NCBI GenBank assembly: GCA_003242315.1
Contig: QGUY01000164.1
Location: forward strand, 1-8,914
Origin: Bacteroidota bacterium
Lineage (GTDB): Bacteria; Bacteroidota; Bacteroidia; Cytophagales; Cyclobacteriaceae
Direction: 5' to 3'
DNA: 8,914 bases
Numbering within the stretch: the first letter of the stretch is position 1; each line of letters begins with the position of its first letter. The position numbers and the translations under genes were made by a program. The notes beneath the pieces were generated by a model, which worked only from the letters and a program-made list of their open reading frames with translations, ran no database searches and was not told the origin of the DNA. Shown here piece after piece: positions 1 to 5,916 of this stretch.

Positions 1-729
1 CGCGCGGTTTTACCTGGGAAACCGGAGTTTATCCATAAGAACACCATTCTCAAGATGTTCGATGGTCTTGCATGGCTCATGCAGATCATCTTGTTTCTTA
101 CCCTCGGTCTGCTGGTCTTTCCGTCGCATATTATCCCCGTTCTTGGTGTCGGCCTGCTTATTTCCGGCTTCCTCATCGTCGTGGCACGGCCTGTGAGCGT
201 GTTTCTTTCGCTGGCGTTCTTTCGGATGAAATTCCGGAGGAGGCTGTATATCGCCTGGGTTGGATTGCGTGGTGCCGTCCCCATCGTGTTTGCGACATAT
301 CCTATGCTTGCAGGTATAGACAAGGCGGACATGATCTTCAATATCGTCTTCTTTATTTCTGTAACTTCCGTCCTGATCCAGGGAACGTCGCTGCCAGCAG
401 TAGCCCGCTGGTTACACGTTGCGCTACCGGAAAGTGTTAAGCCGCCAGAGAAGGAGAGCCTGCTGGCACCCGAACTGACCAAAGCTGTCATGAGGGAAAT
501 AGAAATTCCCGAGGACGGCTTCGCGGTAGGCAAAAAAATTGTAGATCTTGGTTTTCCGAAATCCGCAATTATCGCGATGATCCGGCGTGGTGATAAGTTC
601 ATTACTCCAAATGGATCCACGGTTATAGAGGCTAATGACGTCCTGATCGTTCTGTCCGATACTGAGCGAGGGATGGATAAGGTATTCACGGCACTCAAGC
701 AGCCTGAAAAACTGAACACTGAACTGTGA
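1..729 (+). CDS. nhaP2: K+/H+ antiporter, NhaP2-like (CPA1 family), 3' part
   Basis: Inner-membrane cation/proton antiporter; family members exchange cytoplasmic K+ (or Na+) for H+. The frame is open from base 1, so the true start lies upstream; 242 residues are visible, while full-length relatives are much longer (roughly 500-600). Seen: a hydrophobic helix after FDGLAWLMQ (about residues 19-40 of the fragment), further membrane segments, the ARPVSVF signature and the WVGLRGAVPI signature (around residues 85-95) typical of CPA1 antiporters. From about residue 155 the protein turns soluble and carries an RCK_C (TrkA-C) regulatory domain with the hallmark run AIIAMIRRGDKFITPNGSTV and a following DVLIVL strand. 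This domain usually binds a nucleotide or ion ligand that gates the transporter. The stop (727-729) lies 6 bp before the universal stress gene, implying one transcript. The family call is firm; the NhaP2 subtype and ion preference are inference. Confidence 0.9.
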   Translation, partial: RAVLPGKPEFIHKNTILKMFDGLAWLMQIILFLTLGLLVFPSHIIPVLGVGLLISGFLIVVARPVSVFLSLAFFRMKFRRRLYIAWVGLRGAVPIVFATYPMLAGIDKADMIFNIVFFISVTSVLIQGTSLPAVARWLHVALPESVKPPEKESLLAPELTKAVMREIEIPEDGFAVGKKIVDLGFPKSAIIAMIRRGDKFITPNGSTVIEANDVLIVLSDTERGMDKVFTALKQPEKLNTEL

Positions 730-735
730 GGTGAC

Positions 736-1554
736 ATGGAAAAGCGATTTATCGTCCTGATTGACTTCTCCGAGTATTCGGCCGATCTGCTTCAATATGC
801 ATACGACTGGAGTATGAAGATTGGCGCAAAACTCCTTCTCGCACATAAAACCGAGGTGATGGTCCCTGCCATGGCAGACACGGCCACACGCGTAACGTTA
901 ACGCAGGTTACCAACGAGGAGTCGAGAAAGAGGTTAGAGTCGTTTGCCCGCGATATTTTACCCGGCGACGCAAAAGTGGACTGTATGGCATCAGACGAAC
1001 CGGTGGATAAGGTATTTGCGAAAGTTCGAGCAGAGTCGCCTGACTTTCTGGTGCTCATGGGATTAAAAGGCACGGGAAAGCTGAAGCAGATTTTCATCGG
1101 AAGTTTCGTGATTGACGTAATCGACCAGGCTAACGCTATTGTGGTCGCGATGCCTCGTAAAGTCACACGCTTCCTGTCGGAAAAAATGTATGTTGCCATC
1201 CACAGCAAGCATCAGCTCAACACAAAAGCGCTTGATACCCTGCTAGATTTTACCAAAGGTCAGGTGCGCGCACTTACCTTCTTCTCCATGGCAGACACAA
1301 AGATCGACATTCCGGATGTGGAGGAGTACCTTGCGCAACTGGCAAAAGCGTACAGCGATCGGGTAGAGGCCGACTATGCGCTCTACCACGGCGATAATGT
1401 GTATGAAAACATTAGAAAGGTCATCAATAACCAAACCACGGAATTATTGGTAATCCAGCGTGGTTCCGCGTCCCTTACACATCAACCGTTGCGGAAGTTT
1501 ATCATTAATGAGTTGGTGTATGAGGGAGAGACACCGTTGGTGGTGTTGCCGTGA
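736..1554 (+). CDS. Universal stress protein, tandem UspA domains
   Basis: Cytoplasmic protein of 272 residues with two Usp domains in tandem (about 1-142 and 149-272). The first domain has the ATP-binding pattern G-2x-G-9x-G-S complete: G109, G112, G122, S123, plus the early Asp (D10) after the first strand, so ATP binding is expected. The second ends in a recognisable Usp strand-helix-strand (LLVIQRGS ... ETPLVVLP) but lacks the full glycine pattern, so it is probably a non-binding partner domain. Such proteins act in stress and energy-limitation responses, often as sensors or regulators rather than enzymes. The start ATG at 736 follows a GAGGTGA-like ribosome site (728-734) overlapping the antiporter stop, which implies translational coupling; a role modulating the antiporter is plausible but inferred from position only. 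Confidence 0.93.
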   Translation: MEKRFIVLIDFSEYSADLLQYAYDWSMKIGAKLLLAHKTEVMVPAMADTATRVTLTQVTNEESRKRLESFARDILPGDAKVDCMASDEPVDKVFAKVRAESPDFLVLMGLKGTGKLKQIFIGSFVIDVIDQANAIVVAMPRKVTRFLSEKMYVAIHSKHQLNTKALDTLLDFTKGQVRALTFFSMADTKIDIPDVEEYLAQLAKAYSDRVEADYALYHGDNVYENIRKVINNQTTELLVIQRGSASLTHQPLRKFIINELVYEGETPLVVLP

Positions 1555-1562
1555 ATGTGCGC

Positions 1563-1578
1563 ATGTGTTGATGTGTTG
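1563..1578 (+). repeat. Two tandem copies of ATGTGTTG
   Basis: An exact 8-bp unit ATGTGTTG occurs twice head to tail in the 97-bp gap between the stress-protein gene and the dioxygenase gene. It is flanked by a 5-bp inverted pair (GTGCG at 1557-1561, CGCAC at 1586-1590) with a 24-nt loop, too weak and without a T-run to be called a terminator. It could be a simple slippage duplication or a protein site; nothing decides between them. Confidence 0.4.
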
Positions 1579-1651
1579 ACGCGTTCGCACTTCGATCCGA
1601 TGGGGTGCAAGGTGATGGAGAGAGCTCCGGTTATAAGGGATTAGTTAAAAA

Positions 1652-2428
1652 ATGAGCAACGAGGAAGTTCAGAAATTTATTCACGAGGGATTTGTCCGTA
1701 TCGATAACGCCTTTTCGCGGGAGATGGCAGAAGAGGCAAGGAAAATACTGTGGAGGGACACGGGCTGTGATCCCAACGACCGGTCTACATGGACGCGCCC
1801 CGTGGTGCGACTGGGTGGATATTCCGATCCGCCTTTCCGGGATGCCGCGAATACTCCAGTGCTGCGTGAGGCCTTCGATCGCCTTGTGGGGAAGGGGCGA
1901 TGGTTGCCGCGTGGCGGTCTGGGCACCTTCCCGGTTCGCTTCCCGTCTGATAACGATCCCGGTGACACAGGATGGCATGTCGACGCCAGCTTTCCAGGCG
2001 GCGATCCTAACGATTTTATGTCGTATCGTGTCAACGTTGAGTCGAAAGGACGGGCGTTGCTCATGTTGTTTCTCTTTTCTGATACAAGCGAGCGTGATGC
2101 CCCAACCCGCATACGCGTTGGTTCGCATTTCGAGGTGGCGAGGATACTTGAGCCTGCGGGTGCAGAGGGACTTGGCTTTATGGAAATTGCGGGGCAACTC
2201 GATCGCACGAGCCATTGTCCCGAGGTGCTTGCGATCGGGGAGGCAGGGACCGTCTACCTTTGCCATCCATTTCTTGTTCACGCGGCACAACCGCATCGTG
2301 GATCAGAGCCGAAGTTTATGGCACAACCTCCGCTGATTCCAAAGGAAGAGATGAAGCTGCATCGGGAAGCGGGCGACTATTCTCCGGTTGAGGAGGCGAT
2401 CAGGATCGCGATAGGTCTAGCGTCTTGA
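1652..2428 (+). CDS. Phytanoyl-CoA dioxygenase (PhyH) family protein
   Basis: Probable cytoplasmic non-heme Fe(II)/2-oxoglutarate-dependent oxygenase, 258 residues, a normal length for the family. The facial triad is visible: H109 and D111 in GWHVDASF, and a distal His, most likely H210 in CHPFLVHAAQPHRG. The following R216 fits the 2-oxoglutarate carboxylate ligand. The RVGSHF run (155-160) matches the family's PGSH-type strand before the distal His. The family hydroxylates very different substrates (phytanoyl-CoA, ectoine, antibiotics, small acids), and nothing nearby identifies the substrate here. No signal peptide. The start ATG at 1652 has a modest AAGGGA about 11 bp upstream; nothing better lies in frame upstream. 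The last 12 bp overlap the end of the convergent membrane-protein gene. Family confident, reaction unknown. Confidence 0.88.
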   Translation: MSNEEVQKFIHEGFVRIDNAFSREMAEEARKILWRDTGCDPNDRSTWTRPVVRLGGYSDPPFRDAANTPVLREAFDRLVGKGRWLPRGGLGTFPVRFPSDNDPGDTGWHVDASFPGGDPNDFMSYRVNVESKGRALLMLFLFSDTSERDAPTRIRVGSHFEVARILEPAGAEGLGFMEIAGQLDRTSHCPEVLAIGEAGTVYLCHPFLVHAAQPHRGSEPKFMAQPPLIPKEEMKLHREAGDYSPVEEAIRIAIGLAS

Positions 2429-3211
2429 CAACACGAAAGCAAGTCCGCTTACGGCAAGAGACTCTACAACGGAGGTCCATTCGTTGGCGTCGTTCATTTG
2501 AAAGCCGCGTGGGATATGCAGGATAAGAAACCAAATGAAGACCATGAGACCAGATAGTCGACCTGCCAGCGAGGCCGTCGACGGTATCATCAATCCTATG
2601 CCACCCACTATTAGCGCAATTCCTGCAAAGTAAGTCCAGAATAGCGCTCCGGGTATCCACGCCGGAACGAGTGTTTGAACGAATTGCCAGAACAGGAAGT
2701 GTTGTACGCCGCATAGAATCATAAAGACGCCCAGGCAAAATCTTCCAAGCATTTTGAAATTGTCGGTCTGGTTGACAAAATCCAGTAGCGCGGATGGCCT
2801 ACCGTGAATGAACGGTAACGTTGCTGCCACCGCAAATGTGCCTCCAAAGAAAGTCAATGCCTTACCGGCCATCGTGAGGCGGCCTCCAAGTTCCGGTTCG
2901 GCGATGAGCGTGAGGATTTGTCGCACCAGCGCCCACACAAATACCATCACACCGAGAAGTATCAATCCGCCGCGCCCACCCTTCTCTAAAAGTATGGTCA
3001 TTCCGGTAACGGCAAGAATAGCGGCGGAGCCATAGGCCCACACCAGTCTGCCTGGTGCTGATTCCGGCCATGCGGGAGCACGACCAAACAAAAAGTCGCC
3101 ATACACGAAATGAAGCACTGCCCATCCCAGAGTGGCCAGCGCGAACATGTATCGACCGATGCGTTCGAGGGAAGTGGAGTTGCTTATCAGGGTGCCGGAT
3201 GCGGTAGACAT
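2417..3211 (-). CDS. DoxX-like integral membrane protein with duplicated halves
   Basis: Predicted inner-membrane protein of 264 residues with about eight hydrophobic helices and a short N-terminal tail. The two halves resemble each other. Residues 18-133 carry LHFVYGDF, then PAW, a WAYGSAAILAVTG helix and a GVMVFVWALVRQI helix. Residues 153-264 carry QHFLFWQF, then PAW, a WTYFAGIALIVGG helix and a GLMVFIWFLILHI helix. This four-helix unit with H, PAW and aromatic/glycine helices recalls the DoxX/DoxD-like superfamily, whose members often link to quinone or redox chemistry; function here is unknown. I chose the ATG at 3211. The frame stays open to 3430, but that extension has non-membrane composition, lies over the divergent gene and would leave no room for promoters. 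A second ATG at residue 22 is possible. No clear ribosome site, which is common in Bacteroidota. Confidence 0.75.
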   Translation of the reverse strand: MSTASGTLISNSTSLERIGRYMFALATLGWAVLHFVYGDFLFGRAPAWPESAPGRLVWAYGSAAILAVTGMTILLEKGGRGGLILLGVMVFVWALVRQILTLIAEPELGGRLTMAGKALTFFGGTFAVAATLPFIHGRPSALLDFVNQTDNFKMLGRFCLGVFMILCGVQHFLFWQFVQTLVPAWIPGALFWTYFAGIALIVGGIGLMIPSTASLAGRLSGLMVFIWFLILHIPRGFQMNDANEWTSVVESLAVSGLAFVLSRR

Positions 3212-3341
3212 AGGAGAAGCGGTTGTATGATGGGAATCTAGACATCCTGATAGTGGAAAGCTCTTCCAAAAGTCCGTCAATTTCCAATCATTTTTGTTAG
3301 CTTGTCGCAAACCAACGGAAAAACAAGAATTGGACAGAATT
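3212..3341. promoter_or_regulatory. Divergent intergenic region, presumed two promoters
   Basis: The 130 bp between the starts of the DoxX-like gene (minus) and the exported RidA-like gene (plus) should hold promoters for both, by position. On the plus strand CATTTTTG (3289-3296) differs by one base from the Bacteroidota -7 consensus TAnnTTTG and would give a leader of about 40 nt for the RidA-like gene, but no good -33 element is seen. No convincing element is seen on the minus strand. Confidence 0.3.
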
Positions 3342-3854
3342 ATGAAATGGATACCCCTGATGCTGCTGCTGTTGCCAATAATGGCTTTGGCGCAGGTACA
3401 ACCGGAGGACAATCTGAAAAACAAGGGCATTGTATTGCCACCGCCTGCTAAACCTGTCGCTAACTACGTCACGTCCGTTCGTGTTGGTAATCAACTGTAT
3501 CTTTCAGGTCACGGCTTCTGCGGTGAGGCACAGCCTTTTGATGTAGGCAAGGTGGGAAAGGACCTCACAGTGGAACAGGGCTACCAGGCTGCGCGCAACG
3601 TAGGGCTCTGCATGTTGGCGACGTTGAAAGACGCGCTGGGTGATCTCAACAAAGTGAAACGCGTTGTGCGTGTACTGGGTATGGTGAATTGTACGGACGA
3701 TTTTATGGATCACCCTAAAGTGATGAATGGCTTTTCCGATCTGATGGTTGAAGTATTCGGAGAGAAAGGAAAGCACGTACGGTCGTCCGTCGGAATGAGT
3801 TCGCTTCCGGGAAATATTGCTGTTGAGATCGAGATGATGGTCGAACTGGAATAG
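3342..3854 (+). CDS. Exported RidA/YjgF-like protein
   Basis: A 170-residue protein with a clear signal peptide (M1-K2, hydrophobic IPLMLLLLPIMALA, cleavage likely after A17) followed by a YjgF/RidA-type domain (about 35-170). Cytoplasmic RidA hydrolyses reactive enamine/imine intermediates such as 2-aminoacrylate. The Arg that binds substrate carboxylate in RidA appears conserved as R147 in VRSSVGMSSLPGN, and the terminal strand AVEIEMMVEL keeps the acidic residues (E162/E164) seen near the RidA active site. The overall pattern (LYLSGHG near residue 55, GYQAARNVGLCMLATLKDALGDL in the middle, more than 20 residues longer than RidA even without its signal) fits the YjgF-like putative endoribonuclease branch better than classical RidA. 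The ATG at 3342 was chosen because it starts the signal peptide; the frame is open upstream to 3294 but that adds a hydrophilic tail. Periplasmic location and substrate are inference. Confidence 0.87.
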   Translation: MKWIPLMLLLLPIMALAQVQPEDNLKNKGIVLPPPAKPVANYVTSVRVGNQLYLSGHGFCGEAQPFDVGKVGKDLTVEQGYQAARNVGLCMLATLKDALGDLNKVKRVVRVLGMVNCTDDFMDHPKVMNGFSDLMVEVFGEKGKHVRSSVGMSSLPGNIAVEIEMMVELE

Positions 3855-4014
3855 TACAAGGAATCCTGGATAACTGAGTATGTACTCGGACTTCAGAAGG
3901 TCGTTCAGGTTTTTATTGAAAGCTGCAGCTGCCCTTAGATGGATTGAGATTTGCATACCAAATTTCACCCTGTTTCACCGCTCAAGTTGTTTCAGGTAGT
4001 CCGGATTTCCAGGA

Positions 4015-4022
4015 TATATTTG
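4015..4022 (+). promoter_or_regulatory. Candidate Bacteroidota -7 element TATATTTG
   Basis: The sequence is a perfect match to the Bacteroidota -7 consensus TAnnTTTG. The -33 partner is weak: TTTC at 3990-3993 sits 21 bp upstream, and TTG at 3987-3989 is 25 bp upstream, outside the usual range. Transcription would begin near 4028 and give a leader of about 165 nt for the barrel gene. The element lies in the loop of a 6-bp inverted repeat (3999-4004 / 4023-4028), which could serve as an operator. Position and consensus support it; no experimental evidence. Confidence 0.4.
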
Positions 4023-4111
4023 CCGGACGCATGATATCACTGACAACCGTGAACTCCGCCTGGTTGATGAGCAGTAGAACCTGAGTCAGCCGTCAATTCG
4101 CTCGCATTAAC

Positions 4112-4144
4112 GCTCAATCCGGACCTGTCATCGGTCAATTGAGC
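4112..4144 (+). promoter_or_regulatory. Imperfect hairpin in the leader of the surface operon
   Basis: GCTCAAT (4112-4118) pairs with ATTGAGC (4138-4144), and inside it GACC (4122-4125) pairs with GGTC (4133-4136), leaving a 7-nt loop and a 3:1 internal bulge; 11 base pairs in all. It lies 50 nt before the GTG start and is not followed by a T-run, so it is not an intrinsic terminator. It may be a leader RNA structure or a DNA-level protein site. The pairing is seen directly; the role is inferred. Confidence 0.45.
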
Positions 4145-4194
4145 ACGGATTATGAATTCCACCGGGGCTACTTTATGTGGCAATTCGCTGATCT

Positions 4195-5916
4195 GTGCCG
4201 GGCCCTTTCAGATATATTGTGATTCCAATAATGCTGCTTTGTCTGATTCAGGCAAGAGCTCAGAACCTTGAGAGCATTGGAAAAACGAAACCGGTTTCTA
4301 TTTCAGGTGGTGTCTCCAGCCGGTTCGTCTTTTATAATTCTTCCGGCGCGCCCGGCCGCCGTGATCCCTTCGGTTATGTTTTCGGTGGCAATGTAACCGT
4401 CGGCATCTATCAACTTTACCTTCCATTCTCGTTCACCTATTCGAACCAGGGAACTTCCTACAGTCAGCCCTTCAACCAGTTTGGCGTCAGTCCCACCTAC
4501 AAATGGGTGACGCTTCACCTGGGATATCAGAACATCACGCATTCGTCATTCACGCTCGCAGGTCATCAGATGCTGGGGGCAGGATTTGATCTCAATCCTG
4601 GCAAGTTCCGGGTCGGATTCATGTACGGACGCCTTCGCCGAGCCACGCGCTTTATTCCTCCGCCTGACAGCCTTTCATTGGATACGTTACTTCAGACGAA
4701 TCCGCTTCCGATTGCCGAAGACCCCGTGTACAAACGAACCGGATGGAGTGCGAAGATCGGCTACGGAGACAATAGCAACTTCATTGACCTGATTTTGTTC
4801 AAAGCTTCTGATGATCCTACGTCAATAACAGATGATTCTATTAAGCAGATCGTTCGCCCTGCTGAAAACGCGGTTATAGGCATCAATGCCCGCAAGATGC
4901 TGTTCAAAAAACTTTCAGTCTATTTTGAAGGAGCCCTCAGCGCATACACGCGGGATAAAGAATTTCAGGATGAAAGCTCCGCCAGTGATTCAGTCAGCTT
5001 ATCCAAACTCTTTAAGCCCTTCATCCCCATCAACGGAACAACTTATTACTACCGTGCCCTGAAGACCGGCTTGAACTACTCGCACACGAGATTTAGCGTG
5101 CAGGCCGAATACCAGCGCATTGATCCCGACTACAAGTCGATGGGCGCGTATTTTTTTTACAACGACATCGAATCGATCAGCCTCACTCCGGTATTCTACC
5201 TGATCCAGAACAAGGTGATTGCGACAACAGGTGTGATCTATCAGCGCGACAACTTGAGCAACAAGAAGTATGCAACCACAAAGCGCACCATGCCCCGTAT
5301 CAACCTTTCCATCAACCCCAGTTATCGATACGGATTTGATATCGGATACCAGGACATGATGACCAACCAAACTTCGGGACTCATCGAACTGACGGACAGT
5401 ACGCGGATGAATTCAAGTAATCCCGGCATTACGCTGGGAGGACGCTACAACATTATTGACACACTCCGTACGCATACATTCATGCTGATGTTTAATCAAT
5501 TTGAACTCAAAGACAAGAACCCTTCGACGCAGCCCTATAGCGAGTATTCAGCATCGATCATCAATTTCAGCTATAGCTTTTATCTCGTGAAGAAGGCTTT
5601 GGGGCTAAATGCATCCTTCACTTCCAACAGGCTTGACAGCTACAACGGCGTCAACGAATCATTTGGTTTTTCGGTCGGAGGAACAAAGGGCTTTGAGGGG
5701 AGCAAGTACACCCTCAACGGAAGTTGGAGTGCAAACTTCTCAGATTTTGGAGACTCTCAAAGCATCAATGCGGGCCTTGGATTTACGCCGGGAGGCAGGT
5801 TCTCGGCAAATCTCAATCTTACTTACCTGACTGTCACGTACCCTGGCTCACAATTCAATGAGTTTACGGGGTTCGTCGAGGGTCGATACAATTTTGGAAA
5901 AAAAGGAAAGCCATGA
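4195..5916 (+). CDS. Predicted outer-membrane beta-barrel protein
   Basis: A 573-residue protein with a signal peptide (R6, hydrophobic YIVIPIMLLCLIQA, cleavage likely after RARA-type site at A22). The mature chain is almost entirely alternating, aromatic-rich amphipathic strands with short Gly/Asn/Asp turns (for example VTVGIYQLYLPFSFTYS, FRVGFMYGRL, YRYGFDIGYQ, FSANLNLTYLTV). It ends in a strand with aromatic F567 seven residues from the C-terminus, close to a BAM-type beta-signal but with a short basic tail. No plug, TonB box or OmpA domain is visible, and I do not recognise a named family. I chose GTG at 4195: an in-frame TGA lies at 4189-4191, and the first ATG (4231) would cut the signal peptide to an unlikely length. 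The stop overlaps the start of the giant TANFOR gene (ATGA), so the two are translationally coupled. It is likely the membrane partner or anchor for that protein; this is inference. Confidence 0.85.
   Translation: MPGPFRYIVIPIMLLCLIQARAQNLESIGKTKPVSISGGVSSRFVFYNSSGAPGRRDPFGYVFGGNVTVGIYQLYLPFSFTYSNQGTSYSQPFNQFGVSPTYKWVTLHLGYQNITHSSFTLAGHQMLGAGFDLNPGKFRVGFMYGRLRRATRFIPPPDSLSLDTLLQTNPLPIAEDPVYKRTGWSAKIGYGDNSNFIDLILFKASDDPTSITDDSIKQIVRPAENAVIGINARKMLFKKLSVYFEGALSAYTRDKEFQDESSASDSVSLSKLFKPFIPINGTTYYYRALKTGLNYSHTRFSVQAEYQRIDPDYKSMGAYFFYNDIESISLTPVFYLIQNKVIATTGVIYQRDNLSNKKYATTKRTMPRINLSINPSYRYGFDIGYQDMMTNQTSGLIELTDSTRMNSSNPGITLGGRYNIIDTLRTHTFMLMFNQFELKDKNPSTQPYSEYSASIINFSYSFYLVKKALGLNASFTSNRLDSYNGVNESFGFSVGGTKGFEGSKYTLNGSWSANFSDFGDSQSINAGLGFTPGGRFSANLNLTYLTVTYPGSQFNEFTGFVEGRYNFGKKGKP
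5901..5916 (+). promoter_or_regulatory. Ribosome site and ATGA stop/start overlap
   Basis: The purine-rich AAAAGGAAAG (5901-5910) lies just before ATG at 5913, whose last two bases begin the barrel gene's TGA (5914-5916). This is the arrangement of re-initiating, translationally coupled genes and supports a fixed stoichiometry between the two products. A second in-frame ATG at 5934 (residue 8) would also give a good signal peptide, so the exact start is not certain. Confidence 0.65.

Larger units (their letters stand above)
3855..4194. other. 340-bp non-coding region before the surface operon
   Basis: No supportable gene on either strand. It contains a perfect 10-bp palindrome AGCTGCAGCT (3921-3930), a candidate promoter (4015-4022) bracketed by the inverted pair GTCCGG (3999-4004) and CCGGAC (4023-4028), and a longer hairpin (4112-4144). 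Short frames at 3880-3999 (39 codons) and 4152-4271 (39 codons) have no ribosome site or recognisable content and are probably chance. No hairpin followed by a T-run was found after the RidA-like gene; the T-run at 3910-3915 lacks a good stem. Confidence 0.6.

Noticed and set aside
1557..1590. Possible terminator after the stress-protein gene
   Set aside because: The stem is only 5 bp with a 24-nt loop and no T-run follows.
3267..3274. CAAAAGTC as a minus-strand -7 element for the membrane-protein gene
   Set aside because: One mismatch to the consensus and no -33 partner at the right distance.
3294..3341. Upstream start for the RidA-like gene
   Set aside because: The added 16 residues are hydrophilic and would bury the signal peptide; ATG 3342 gives a standard exported N-terminus.
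3212..3430. N-terminal extension of the minus-strand membrane protein up to 3430
   Set aside because: It would overlap the start and signal peptide of the divergent RidA-like gene, has no membrane character, and removes the promoter space; the ATG at 3211 precedes the first membrane segment directly.
3921..3930. Palindrome AGCTGCAGCT as an operator
   Set aside because: It lies far from any likely promoter and a single short palindrome is weak evidence; noted only in the region description.
3504..3968. Minus-strand frame of 154 codons
   Set aside because: It lies opposite the RidA-like gene and the gap; its composition (His, Phe and Tyr-rich, no domain) is that of an antisense shadow.
3880..3999. 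Small basic frame (39 codons) in the gap after the RidA-like gene
   Set aside because: No ribosome site, no recognisable motif, and its length is expected by chance.
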